A stretch of 64,000 bases of DNA. Origin: Blautia sp. (lineage in GTDB: Bacteria > Bacillota > Clostridia > Lachnospirales > Lachnospiraceae). Where the stretch lies: the NCBI GenBank assembly GCA_017475035.1, contig JAFVGK010000087.1, forward strand, positions 1-64,000. The letters are read 5' to 3'. Under the pieces are notes generated by a model. The model had not been told where the DNA came from. It did not search any database and saw only the letters and a list, made by a program, of their open reading frames with translations. Of the stretch, positions 47,258 through 56,004 are shown in pieces. The translations under genes were made by a program, and so were the position numbers. How positions within the stretch are numbered: the stretch's first letter is position 1; each line of letters begins with the position of its first letter.

Positions 47258-48511
47258 TCAGACAGTATGATCCGAATCTCTGAGCTGTTGCGGCTGCAGA
47301 CAAAATTCTTTTACGATTTCACATAAGACATCGGTGCACTGATCCATCTGCTGAACGCTTGCGTGTTCATACGGGCCGTGAAAAGCAAAGCCGCCGGTCG
47401 GCAGATTGGGGCAGGGAAGGCCTCTGAAGGACAACTGCGCGCCGTCCGTGCCTCCGCGGATCGGAACGGCTTTTGGCTCTATCCCGCATTTCTGCATGGC
47501 GTCCATGGCTTTCTGAACGACCTCATAGTGCTGGTCTATGATTTCCCTCATGTTTCGATATTGTTCTTTCATGCTGACCGCAACCGTTCCTTCCCCATAC
47601 CTGGCATTCAGGAGCTTTTCGATATGAAGCAGACACAGCTTCCTTGCCTCAAACGTTGCGGCGTCATGATCCCGGATAATATATTTCAGGGATGCTTTTT
47701 CCACGTCTCCTTTCATCTCCATCAGATGGAAAAACCCTTCATACTCCTCGGTATCCCTGGGCGTATCTCCCGCAGGCAGCATGCTGTTAAACTCCATCGC
47801 AACGAGAGACGCGTTGATCATCGTGTCCTTGGCCGAGCCCGGATGAACGTTAAAACCCCGGAACCGGACGCTGGCGGAAGCGGCGTTAAAGTTTTCATAT
47901 TCGATTTCGCCTGCCTCCCCGCCGTCAGCAGTATAGGCCATGACCGCACCCAGGCGTTTCAGATCCAGCAAAGCCGCCCCGTGACCGATTTCTTCATCCG
48001 GTGTAAAACATATGGCGACAGGACCGTGAGGAATATCCTCCGTCAGCAAGCGTTCCGCCATCGTAACGACCTCCGCAACTCCCGCCTTGTCATCTGCTCC
48101 CAGGACAGTCGTTCCGTCCGTCACAATCAGATCGTCCCCGACAAGCCGGGTCAGATGCGGGAAATTCTCAGGGCTCAAGGTACGCCCGCTCTCCCCTAAA
48201 ACAATATCCCCTCCGTCATACTTTTCGATCAGCCTTGGCTGAACATTTTCTCCCGAAAAATCAGGAATCGTATCCAGGTGGGCAATAAAACCGATGCAGG
48301 GAACCGTTTCATATCCTTCGGCAGCAGGAATCCTCCCATATACGTAACAGTTTTCATCCACATACACTTCCTGTACTCCCAGCTCCTTCAATTCCTTTTC
48401 CAGATACCTGGCCAGATCAAACTGTCTCTGTGTAGAAGGAACCGTTTCGCTGGAATCATCGCTTGCCGTGTGTATTTTTACGTATGTCATTAATCTTTCA
48501 TATGCCCGCAT
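47258..48511 (-). CDS. pepT: Peptidase T
   Basis: A 417-residue M20-family tripeptidase. Zinc ligands occur in GFIAHLDTIPDFSG, VLGADDKAG, TPDEEIGHGA, YTADGG and GGFAFHGPYE. It releases the N-terminal residue of tripeptides in the cytoplasm. GAGGTGG is placed eight bases before the ATG. Confidence 0.95.
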   Translation of the reverse strand: MRAYERLMTYVKIHTASDDSSETVPSTQRQFDLARYLEKELKELGVQEVYVDENCYVYGRIPAAEGYETVPCIGFIAHLDTIPDFSGENVQPRLIEKYDGGDIVLGESGRTLSPENFPHLTRLVGDDLIVTDGTTVLGADDKAGVAEVVTMAERLLTEDIPHGPVAICFTPDEEIGHGAALLDLKRLGAVMAYTADGGEAGEIEYENFNAASASVRFRGFNVHPGSAKDTMINASLVAMEFNSMLPAGDTPRDTEEYEGFFHLMEMKGDVEKASLKYIIRDHDAATFEARKLCLLHIEKLLNARYGEGTVAVSMKEQYRNMREIIDQHYEVVQKAMDAMQKCGIEPKAVPIRGGTDGAQLSFRGLPCPNLPTGGFAFHGPYEHASVQQMDQCTDVLCEIVKEFCLQPQQLRDSDHTV

Positions 48512-48540
48512 GTATCATTCCACCTCTTTTCTCTATTCTT

Positions 48541-48775
48541 TGATTGCATCGACAAAAGCCTGATTCTACGGAACGCTTTGAAGCGGAGCTGCTCTCGCCT
48601 CCTGTCTTCCGGGTCTCGCCTTCCGACCCGGCCGCTGCTAAACGCACATCACCTGCATGGCAGCAGCCTAAAGCCACTCGAAATCCGCTCGTTTTGCAGA
48701 AGGATCTGCAATATATAGTTTAAACAGTGCAAAATGGCTCCTTCCTCACAACCGTTCGCAGCCAGAGGCTTTTTT
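48541..48775 (+). repeat. Family C long repeat (C2)
   Basis: About 235 bases with GATTGCATCGACAAAAGCCTG, GAACGCTTTGAAGCGGAGCT, a GGGTCTCGCCTTCCGACCC hairpin, AAGCCACTCGAAATCCGCTC, and CAGTGCAAAATGGCTCCTTCC. Apart from the central hairpin it matches the opposite-strand copy at 32018-32244. It fills the gap between pepT and the lactonase-like gene. Confidence 0.65.
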
Positions 48776-48781
48776 TCATTA

Positions 48782-49639
48782 TCAGGCATGAATATCCGCG
48801 TAATCCATCGGAACTCCGCAGGTTTCTGCCTTACAATGATACAATCTGCCATCCCCTTCTCCGGTAAGCTGATCTCCGGATGTGGTGATGAACAGTTCAT
48901 CCAGCTTTTCTCCATAGAAACAGCAGGACGTAACATGTTTCGCCGGCACATGAATCACAGCCTCCAGCTCTCCCGTCTCTGAGTTTCTGCATTCTACACG
49001 GTTTCCTCCCCAGATGGCTGTCCAGAGTCTGTCACGGCTGTCTATGCACATGCCGTCGGAAACGCCGTCTTCCACCGCAAAAAGCATTCTTCTGTCTGAA
49101 ATATCCCCGGTTTCGGAGTCGTAATCATACACAAAAATGCCATGGCACAGAGAATCGGAAAAGAAAAACTTTGTTCTGTCACGATTCCATGCCATTCCGT
49201 TGGAAATCTTCGTATCCTTCTGCACACAGGTCACAGTTCCGCCGGCAAACCGAAAGAGATTTCCTCCGTCCTCATGTTCTTCAACGCATTTGGAAGAGCC
49301 AAAGAAAATCCGTCCGAAGGGATCCGCTTTCGCATCGTTGGAACGCTGCCACGGCTCATACAGGGAAGTAAGGTCGCAGACCATTTCCTTTTTGCCTTCC
49401 TCAAACTTCCAGAGACAGCTTTTCCCGGCAACCAGAAAACCGGATGAATCCTTCAGGGGAATCGCCGCCCCGATCGGTTCCTCAAAATCATAACAGTTCT
49501 GCTTTCCATCCATCAGCTCATACAGTCTTCCGGATGAAATATCCACCCACGAAAGCCTGCGATACCGTGGATCATAAAAGGGTGATTCACCCAGCCCGTA
49601 CCGCTCTTGGGCAAAAGGGAGCGCTTCGTATTCTCTCAT
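48782..49639 (-). CDS. SMP-30/gluconolactonase-like beta-propeller protein
   Basis: A 285-residue six-bladed propeller with GLGESPFYDPRYRRLSWVDI, NDAKADPFGRIFFG, ISNGMAWNRDR and SDGMCIDSRDRLW. These positions hold the Glu, Asn and Asp metal ligands of the family. It may hydrolyse sugar lactones; the true substrate is unknown. The ATG at 49639, seven bases after GAGGT, is chosen. Confidence 0.88.
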   Translation of the reverse strand: MREYEALPFAQERYGLGESPFYDPRYRRLSWVDISSGRLYELMDGKQNCYDFEEPIGAAIPLKDSSGFLVAGKSCLWKFEEGKKEMVCDLTSLYEPWQRSNDAKADPFGRIFFGSSKCVEEHEDGGNLFRFAGGTVTCVQKDTKISNGMAWNRDRTKFFFSDSLCHGIFVYDYDSETGDISDRRMLFAVEDGVSDGMCIDSRDRLWTAIWGGNRVECRNSETGELEAVIHVPAKHVTSCCFYGEKLDELFITTSGDQLTGEGDGRLYHCKAETCGVPMDYADIHA

Positions 49640-49722
49640 GGCATTTACCTCAATCTCAGGACTCATTCCCAGAATAATGGAATCCTTTTACGTTCTTCTG
49701 ATCCGACTGTTTTCTTAAAAAA

Positions 49723-49825
49723 TATGGTATGCGCACGAATTTACTGTGAAATCATGCCGCTTGCAGCGGCGTAAATTCGACGCAGTAAACGAATCAAAAC
49801 GCAGGCTTTCTATTCGTTTACCATA
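49723..49825 (+). repeat. Family M (MITE-like) element, copy M2
   Basis: 103 bases bounded by TATGGTA and its inverse TACCATA. It contains GCGCACGAATTTACTG, a CCGCTTGCAGCGGCGTAAAT segment and a hairpin GTAAACGAAT...ATTCGTTTAC at the right end. No coding capacity. Confidence 0.7.
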
Positions 49826-49971
49826 CGTACACAATGGTTCATTTTCAAAGATTATACTCCGTTGCCTCTCAGGTTTCAAGATTTCATCATTTCTTCCGGT
49901 TCTTTTAAGTAAATTTTAGGTCATGCCCGTATACTCTCTGAAGCAGATCAGAATACCTGATGAACACAGAC

Positions 49972-50063
49972 GGATTTTGCTGCTTTGGCAGCCTAACTGC
50001 CGAAGCGGCAAAATCATCATCCGAAGACATTGCGTCAACGTACAAAACTTCGTTTCAGGAGGA
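49972..50063 (+). repeat. Family A leader element (A4)
   Basis: GATTTTGCTGCTTTGGCAG pairs with CTGCCGAAGCGGCAAAATC with only two mismatches. Then come TCATCCGAAGACATTGCGTC, AACGTACAAAACTTCGTTTC and AGGAGG, which is the ribosome site of the next gene. The cleanest copy of the large hairpin. Confidence 0.75.
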
Positions 50064-50069
50064 TGTGTG

Positions 50070-50603
50070 ATGATTAGAAAAAAAGTAATCTATTGCCTGG
50101 CATGCGGGACATGCTGCGTCTTTCTTGCTTATGGGCTTCTGGTGCAGGCGCTCCGCGGAAGCGAGTCGGCTCAGGCAGCCGGTATCGACTGGGTGCTGGA
50201 AGCGCCTGCTTCCGCAGATGCTTCCATGGAACAGCAGGCTGCAGATGGGCAGACCGGTAAACTGCTCCCCGAAAGCAATTCGGATGAAACGGTTCCGGAA
50301 AGCATAGCGGATCAGACGATTCCGAAAGGCAGCGTGGATCAGGCGGTTCAAGAAAACACAGCGGATCAGACGATTCCGGAAAGCAACGTGGATCAGACGC
50401 TTCCGGAAAACACAGCAGATCAGATGATTCCGGAAGACAATGCGGATGAGACAATCTCTGAAAATGGCCTCAATGACCGGACACCAGACAGCGAAGCAGG
50501 AGCGCCGGATTCTTTCTATGCAGACGATGCGGGATACAGCCGACACGGAAAACAGCACGGCAGAAATGAAGGAAACGGCGGAAAGCATGGAAGGGGGTTT
50601 TAA
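50070..50603 (+). CDS. Membrane-anchored protein with nine-residue repeats, unrecognised
   Basis: A 177-residue protein. It has an N-terminal membrane segment (residues 6-28, with three cysteines) and eight tandem nine-residue repeats of the type (I/V/L)PE(S/N)xADQT at residues 66-137. The tail is Gly/His/Arg-rich (HGKQHGRNEGNGGKHGRG). The acidic repeats are probably extracytoplasmic and disordered. The ribosome site is the end of family A copy A4. It opens the redox module; the next gene starts one base after its stop. No known family. Confidence 0.75.
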   Translation: MIRKKVIYCLACGTCCVFLAYGLLVQALRGSESAQAAGIDWVLEAPASADASMEQQAADGQTGKLLPESNSDETVPESIADQTIPKGSVDQAVQENTADQTIPESNVDQTLPENTADQMIPEDNADETISENGLNDRTPDSEAGAPDSFYADDAGYSRHGKQHGRNEGNGGKHGRGF

Positions 50604-50604
50604 C

Positions 50605-51885
50605 ATGAAAAAACTGGAAGAGGAAATCCGTTCCGTCCTGGAAAAAGCCCTTGGGGAAAACTGCAGATTCCCTGAAGCCGAATGGTTTCTCTATGAGCTT
50701 GCATGGTTTTTCAGTGAAGAACATTTAAAAACCGCCAGACCACGCCTGATTGTTCTCGGAGAAGATTTTCCCCAGGAGCTCGCTCTCGCGTTCTGTCCGG
50801 ATTGCTGGTTTATCCTGGGAGGGAGCACACAGACAACGCACTGGTCAGACTCTCTGCTGCCAAGGGACACAGACCCTGTCAGCCGCTCTGCCTGTGGATG
50901 GCTTTTGAATCAGGAATTTCACTTAGCCGAAAAAGCGCTGGTTGTCATGATGCTCTCCTCCGACAACCGCAAAAAGCTTGCCGGCTTATTCAGGCGCAAG
51001 GGAATCAAAGTTGCGGCAGCGGATATGCCCCCTCAGTTTCAGTCAGCGGCGTCTCAAAAAGCCTGGACAGAGGAAATTCTGCGCATCGCCGGCCAGATAC
51101 AGGACCATACCGGGATGAAGCTCACCACACAGCGCTTAAAAGCGGCCATCAAAGAAAAAGCTGTCATACGTGAGGCTGTTTCAGATTTCAAAACAGCTGT
51201 CTGGGAAAACCCCTCGTGTATGTCTCCTGCCCTGCGCGATATCATATTGGAAAGTGTATGGTATACAGAGGATAAAAAGGCCTGGGTTTCCCACCTGCGG
51301 GAACTGACACGGCAAATCAGATCTTCATCATCCCTCCCTATGGAAGAAGCCCGTTGTCCCTGGATCCTGCTGGCAGGTTCCCCTGTTATTTTTCCCAACG
51401 AAAAGCTGCCCCTTCTTCTTGAAGCTTCGGGTTTATTCCTGGCGGACAGGGCGGACGCCGTCATGCTGCAGTTCTATACCTCCGGCAGTGCCATGGCGGA
51501 CAGGGTCGAGGACCTTGTCAGTGAAACAGCGGCGAAACGCCTGCCCTGGGAGGTTTCGGGAGCCTGGACGAATAACAACGGGCTGTTAAAAGCAATAGAA
51601 AACAGGCTGGAGCGGCTTCCCATCGACGGAATTGTGTACCATGTTTTAAAAGGACAGATCGAATATGATTTTGAACTGCCGAAAATCGAACGGCTGGCAT
51701 CATTGTATCACATTCCTCTCATCCGCCTGGAAACCGACTATCAGCAGCAGGATGTGGAACAGCTTCGGATCCGTCTGGAAGCGTTTTCGGAAATGCTCCG
51801 ACAGGCAAAACAGGGAAGCACGCCGAGGAAGGAACCGGAAATACTCCCAAAGCCGGTTCCGGAAAGGAAAAGGTTTGAACAATGA
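50605..51885 (+). CDS. 2-hydroxyacyl-CoA dehydratase subunit-like protein, Cys-poor (HgdB/BcrC superfamily)
   Basis: A 426-residue protein. Its C-terminal half (LLAGSPVIFPNEKLPLLLEA, GIVYHVLKGQIEYDFELPK, IRLETDYQQQDVEQLRIRLE) matches the protein at 53785 closely. The N-terminal half keeps FCPDCWFILGGS and a later Cys. The segment that normally reads N/T-C-D-x-K-K has SSDNRKK, so several cluster-binding cysteines are missing. It is probably a partner subunit that does not hold a full iron-sulfur cluster. The start is the ATG at 50605 after AAGGGGG, and its end overlaps the next gene by four bases. Confidence 0.8.
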   Translation: MKKLEEEIRSVLEKALGENCRFPEAEWFLYELAWFFSEEHLKTARPRLIVLGEDFPQELALAFCPDCWFILGGSTQTTHWSDSLLPRDTDPVSRSACGWLLNQEFHLAEKALVVMMLSSDNRKKLAGLFRRKGIKVAAADMPPQFQSAASQKAWTEEILRIAGQIQDHTGMKLTTQRLKAAIKEKAVIREAVSDFKTAVWENPSCMSPALRDIILESVWYTEDKKAWVSHLRELTRQIRSSSSLPMEEARCPWILLAGSPVIFPNEKLPLLLEASGLFLADRADAVMLQFYTSGSAMADRVEDLVSETAAKRLPWEVSGAWTNNNGLLKAIENRLERLPIDGIVYHVLKGQIEYDFELPKIERLASLYHIPLIRLETDYQQQDVEQLRIRLEAFSEMLRQAKQGSTPRKEPEILPKPVPERKRFEQ

Positions 51886-53597
51886 AAAAAATACCCGGAA
51901 CATTATGGATCACCGCGCTGGTTTTGTTCGTCCTGGCGTTTTTTGCGGCGGATATTCCTTTTTATGTATTCCAGGCTCCATTGGAACGGGCTTCCCTTCA
52001 TTCGTCCTATGACGGACTGCCTCTGACTTTCTCTTATGAAGGAGATAACCTGACTCTGCATGGTGCCTCTTCAGATGTGACGGTCTACGGCCTGACCTCA
52101 GAAGGAATCGCCCGGATTCCAGACGGGGAATCCTCCTCTTTCCCCGAAAGCAGCCTTGGCACTCTGGCTGCCGTCCGCGCCGGATACAGTCAGGATACGG
52201 ATGGGGACGGAATAGAAGAAATCATCACGGAGGCGGCAAAAACAGACATGGAATTTACACAGGAGCATGTATCCGGAGGAAACGCCTTTCTGGATGAAAG
52301 AATTCCATTTGAAGTCTCGATGACGGATCGCAGCACGTTTCATTTCACCCTTCACTGCCTTCCCCTTGCAGACACCTCGATCACGGCAATCCTGCCGGAT
52401 CAGAGGGAAATCAGCCTGACGACAGATAAAAACGGCAGTTCCGGTCTGCTGAAATTAAATGAATTCCGTCAGGGCGTAACCTTCGTGTACCGGCCGGATA
52501 CGAGCCACACCTTCCGCTTTTTCTATCTCTGGGAGGACAACACCGTTTTCTCCCTGCGGTGGATGCAGGCCATGATGCCGTTTACCATGATCCTCTGCAT
52601 CACGCTCCTTGCCATCCTTCTGGATGTTTTTCTTCGGAAACGTCTTTATGTCAGAAACAGCTATCCCGAAGCACAGGTGAAGGTATCTCATTTCGGCGAA
52701 TCAAAGCCTCATCTGCATTTTGGCTTTGAAATGATCCGATGGATCGTGATGCTTGCAAGCTTTATCCTGCTGATCTGGGGAGGAAGGATCCTGGGCAGCA
52801 CGTTTTCCTCCTTTCGCCTGCCCATCCTGGCATGTCCCTATAACATGGACCAGGGTGCCGGCGCGGGCTGTTATCTTTTCAGCCATGTCGAGGAACTGTT
52901 CGCCTCGGATGTGAAAGAAATCCTGTGGTTTGCAGGAAGCTTTGCCGTGTGCGCTTTCTTATTCGGCCGTCTGCTGTGCGGCTTCGTGTGTCCGCTCGGT
53001 TTCGTCCAGGATGTCATGCATGAGCTTCGGCAGCAATTCCACACGGAAGGAGTCGCCTTAAACGAAAAGCTCTATGCCTCCCTTCGTTTCATCAAATGGA
53101 TCATGCTGCTGCTTTTCCTGGGCATCGGACTGATCGGCGGAAATTTCTGCGATTTCTGTCCTGCCATCACGCTATCCCCGGCGCTTGCCGGTTTCAAAAC
53201 CAGCGTTTATTTCAGCGGATTCATGATGACAGCGGTACTCGTCAGCGGATTTTTTAAGCGAAGGTGCTTCTGCAATATCTGTCCCATGGGTTATCTCCTT
53301 GGTCTTCCTCATAAAATCTCTCTGGTCAGGCTGAAAAAAGACGCCATTGCCTGCACGGAATGCGGAGCCTGTTACGAGGTCTGCCCTATGGGGATCAAAT
53401 CAATTTTTACAATCCGGGAAGGGAAAAACGAACAGGCAATCGATGTCACCACTGCCGACTGCATACTCTGCGGAGCCTGCATCCGCTGCTGTCCGGAAGA
53501 TCACGCCTTATACATGACGGTATGCGGCAAGGAAATCTATACCGCGTCACGTATGCGGTTTCTCGAGAATAACACGGCTGCTTCGTCCAAAGCCTGA
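51882..53597 (+). CDS. Membrane polyferredoxin, NapH/NosR-like
   Basis: A 571-residue protein. TM1 (residues 8-25) is followed by a large extracytoplasmic domain (about 30-225) that includes a calcium-loop-like SQDTDGDGIEE. Then come about five further helices with CGFVCPLGF, FCDFCPA and CFCNICPMGY. Finally two 4Fe-4S motifs, CTECGACYEVCP and CILCGACIRCCP, near the C-terminus. Proteins of this kind pass electrons between the membrane and Fe-S partners. It lies between two dehydratase-type genes and upstream of their activase. It could supply low-potential electrons to them; this is inference. Confidence 0.85.
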   Translation: MKKIPGTLWITALVLFVLAFFAADIPFYVFQAPLERASLHSSYDGLPLTFSYEGDNLTLHGASSDVTVYGLTSEGIARIPDGESSSFPESSLGTLAAVRAGYSQDTDGDGIEEIITEAAKTDMEFTQEHVSGGNAFLDERIPFEVSMTDRSTFHFTLHCLPLADTSITAILPDQREISLTTDKNGSSGLLKLNEFRQGVTFVYRPDTSHTFRFFYLWEDNTVFSLRWMQAMMPFTMILCITLLAILLDVFLRKRLYVRNSYPEAQVKVSHFGESKPHLHFGFEMIRWIVMLASFILLIWGGRILGSTFSSFRLPILACPYNMDQGAGAGCYLFSHVEELFASDVKEILWFAGSFAVCAFLFGRLLCGFVCPLGFVQDVMHELRQQFHTEGVALNEKLYASLRFIKWIMLLLFLGIGLIGGNFCDFCPAITLSPALAGFKTSVYFSGFMMTAVLVSGFFKRRCFCNICPMGYLLGLPHKISLVRLKKDAIACTECGACYEVCPMGIKSIFTIREGKNEQAIDVTTADCILCGACIRCCPEDHALYMTVCGKEIYTASRMRFLENNTAASSKA

Positions 53598-53638
53598 TCT
53601 GGGGGATCGGAGCGCTTCAAAACGTAACCGCTCCCGCG

Positions 53639-53714
53639 GTTGACATCATGCGGTCTGACATAATGTGGTCAGACATAATGTTGTCAGACTTACAGTATGC
53701 GCACGAATGAACTG
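53639..53714 (+). repeat. Fifteen-base tandem repeat next to a family M fragment
   Basis: The unit TGACATAATGTGGTC is repeated about three and a half times with small changes (53639-53690). Then GTATGCGCACGAAT, the left end of family M, is directly fused at 53714 to family C sequence (CATCAGGCTTTTGTCGATGCAATCAT). Three element types meet here within 110 bases. Confidence 0.55.
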
Positions 53715-53784
53715 CATCAGGCTTTTGTCGATGCAATCATGAAATAAATATCAAGTAAGTAAGGAAGGAATGAAGGAACGAAAT

Positions 53785-55059
53785 ATGACGGAATATGACC
53801 AGAACAGAATCCTGTCCCGGCAGCAGGAACGCTTTGACAGAAAAGGAATTTCCCTGACCGCAAAAATGCTGCGGCAGATCAGGGAGCTGACCCATATGCC
53901 CGCTTCACTGGAACCTTTTTTGAATACCCTGGAACAGATCTTCGCTCTTCGCCGGGACGTACAGCGTCCCCGGGGCGTTCCCACGATAGGAACCTATTGT
54001 GTCATGGTTCCGCCGGAAATTATTTACGCCCAGGGAGCCATGCCGGTAAAGCTGTGCAGCGGCAGCTATACTGCCTTCGGCATCGGTGACGACAAGGCGC
54101 CCAGAGATGCCTGCCCACTGGTTAAGGCAGTTATGGGGTTTGAAGAAATAGATATTATGCCGGTATATCAGAACTGTGCCTTAATGGCCATCCCGGTCAC
54201 CTGTGACTGTAAAAAGAAATTAGCCGGCTGGCTGCTGGAACGACGCCCCACCTCGATCCTTCACGTTCCATCAAACAGGGAATCTGACGCCGATATGGAA
54301 CAGTTCACGGAAGAGCTTTACAGCTTCAGCCGCCAGCTGTCCCGAATCACCGGTATAGAGCTTACCTATTCGAATCTGGTCAAAGCCTGCCGTATGACCT
54401 CCGACGCACAGGTCCAGCTTTCCCGATTCATTTCGCTCCGCAGAAAGCATCCCCTGATCATCAAAGGCACTTTTTCCATGGCTGTCATGAACGCCATAAG
54501 CTATACCTGGCTGCCGGACTGGACCAGACAGCTCTCGGATTTAAATGATGAACTGGAAGTTCTCATTCAGAAAAAAGAAATGGCGGTAAAGGAAAACCAG
54601 CCCAGGATTCTGCTGACCGGTTCTCCTGTAGTATTTCCGAATTTCAAGCTTCCCTTGTTGATCGAAAGCATGGGCGGTCTGTTAGGCGCGGATGAAACCT
54701 GTATGGGTGAACGCGGCTTCTATGATCCTCCTGCGGTGGTTGATCAGACGATCGATGGAATGATGAGAGCCTTCTCCAACCGTTCCACCCGGCCCTGTAC
54801 CTGCCCGACCTTTACGGACAATGACCGCCGCATCTACAGGATCCGGCAGCTGATCCGGGACTATCGGATCCAGGGCGTCGTTTACCATGTGCTGAGGGGC
54901 TGCCTTGTATATGATTATGAGTATGCCGCTCTGGAAGAGGAAATGGGAAAGCTGGGCATTCCGATCATCCGGGTGGAGACAGATTATAACGAAGAAGATG
55001 TAGAACAATTACGGATCCGGATTGAAGCTTTTATAGAGCTGATCAAGTATAAAATATGA
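53785..55059 (+). CDS. 2-hydroxyacyl-CoA dehydratase / double-cubane cluster protein-like
   Basis: A 424-residue protein of the HgdB/BcrC superfamily with cysteines at the usual sites: GTYCVMVPPE, PVKLCSGSY, RDACPLVK, YQNCALM and VTCDCKKK. The number and spacing fit a cluster-bearing subunit. Known members use an ATP-dependent activase to drive difficult reductions, either dehydration of 2-hydroxyacyl-CoA or, for double-cubane proteins, small-molecule reduction. The activase is the next gene (55216). The substrate cannot be named. The start is the ATG at 53785 with AAGGA seven bases upstream; the ATG at 53770 is too close to its purine tract. Confidence 0.85.
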   Translation: MTEYDQNRILSRQQERFDRKGISLTAKMLRQIRELTHMPASLEPFLNTLEQIFALRRDVQRPRGVPTIGTYCVMVPPEIIYAQGAMPVKLCSGSYTAFGIGDDKAPRDACPLVKAVMGFEEIDIMPVYQNCALMAIPVTCDCKKKLAGWLLERRPTSILHVPSNRESDADMEQFTEELYSFSRQLSRITGIELTYSNLVKACRMTSDAQVQLSRFISLRRKHPLIIKGTFSMAVMNAISYTWLPDWTRQLSDLNDELEVLIQKKEMAVKENQPRILLTGSPVVFPNFKLPLLIESMGGLLGADETCMGERGFYDPPAVVDQTIDGMMRAFSNRSTRPCTCPTFTDNDRRIYRIRQLIRDYRIQGVVYHVLRGCLVYDYEYAALEEEMGKLGIPIIRVETDYNEEDVEQLRIRIEAFIELIKYKI

Positions 55060-55097
55060 AACGGGCTTTTGTCGATGCAGACATGATACAGAAAAAG

Positions 55098-55206
55098 AGA
55101 TTGATTTTATTGCTGCGGAAGCTCAACTGCCGAAGCGGCAAAATCTTCATATGAAGACATCATATGAAGATTTTGAGGCAACGCACAAAACTTCGTTCCC
55201 AGGAGG
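55098..55206 (+). repeat. Family A leader element (A5) before the activase gene
   Basis: GATTTTATTGCTGCGGAAG, CTGCCGAAGCGGCAAAATC, an inserted 20-base duplication (CATATGAAGA repeated), then GGCAACGCACAAAACTTCGTTCCCAGGAGG. The final AGGAGG is the ribosome site of the gene. It sits inside the redox module between two genes that must cooperate. Confidence 0.7.
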
Positions 55207-55215
55207 ATAATCATT

Positions 55216-56004
55216 ATGAGCATATATGCAGGATTAGACGGCGGCTCTACATATCTGAAGGCTGCCTTGATCGACCATACAGGACATGTTGTGGATACCG
55301 GCGTCAGGGCTACGGGAATCAATAACAACGAGACGGCCAGGGTACTTCTGGAACAGCTCTGCCAAAGAAACGGCGTGAGCCATATCGATTATATCATGGC
55401 GACCGGTTACAGCAGGAAAATACTGGAAGCGGCGGATGACGATGTGAGTGAAATCACAGCCCACGCATACGGTGTGCGCATCACAGCGCCCGGTGACTTT
55501 CATCCCGGACTGATCGTGGATATCGGAGGCCAGGACAGCAAAGTCATTTACCTGGACAGCCAGTATCATGTCAGAAATTTCACCATGAATGATAAATGCG
55601 CCGCTGGAACCGGAAAGTTTATGGAGGTCATCGCTCAGATCCTGGAGACAACCATCGACCAGGTCGGTCCCATCTCTCTCACAAGCAAGGCGCCCTGTGA
55701 CATAAACAGTACCTGTGTCGTTTTTGCCCAATCCGAGGTGATTTCCCTTGTCGCCAGAAAATATGACCGGCGGGATATCCTGGCCGGCATGCATGCGTCC
55801 ATGGCCAGGAGAATTGTAAAAATGATCCGGAAAAGCGAGATGAACGGAGATATTCTGATGACCGGAGGCGGCGCGCTGAACATCGGCCTTCGCCAGGCTT
55901 TTGAAGACGAGTTGATGCGGGATGTTTTTGTCGCCTCTCACCCTCAGTTCAACGGGGCGATCGGTGCGGCATTCATCGCAAGCGAAAGGAGACGGGCCGC
56001 ATGA
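55216..56004 (+). CDS. ATP-dependent activase of 2-hydroxyacyl-CoA dehydratase-type enzymes (HgdC/BcrA family)
   Basis: A 262-residue ASKHA-fold ATPase. It has the phosphate motifs LDGGSTYLKAALID and VDIGGQDSKVI. The cysteine in NDKCAAGTGKFM and that in STCVVFAQSE bind the cluster shared between two subunits. It uses ATP to push one electron into the partner at 53785. Its stop overlaps the next start by four bases. Confidence 0.93.
   Translation: MSIYAGLDGGSTYLKAALIDHTGHVVDTGVRATGINNNETARVLLEQLCQRNGVSHIDYIMATGYSRKILEAADDDVSEITAHAYGVRITAPGDFHPGLIVDIGGQDSKVIYLDSQYHVRNFTMNDKCAAGTGKFMEVIAQILETTIDQVGPISLTSKAPCDINSTCVVFAQSEVISLVARKYDRRDILAGMHASMARRIVKMIRKSEMNGDILMTGGGALNIGLRQAFEDELMRDVFVASHPQFNGAIGAAFIASERRRAA

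Noticed and set aside
50440-50604. Longer N-terminus for the Cys-poor HgdB-like protein
   Set aside because: It overlaps the repeat protein in another frame. The ATG at 50605 with AAGGGGG fits the family start.
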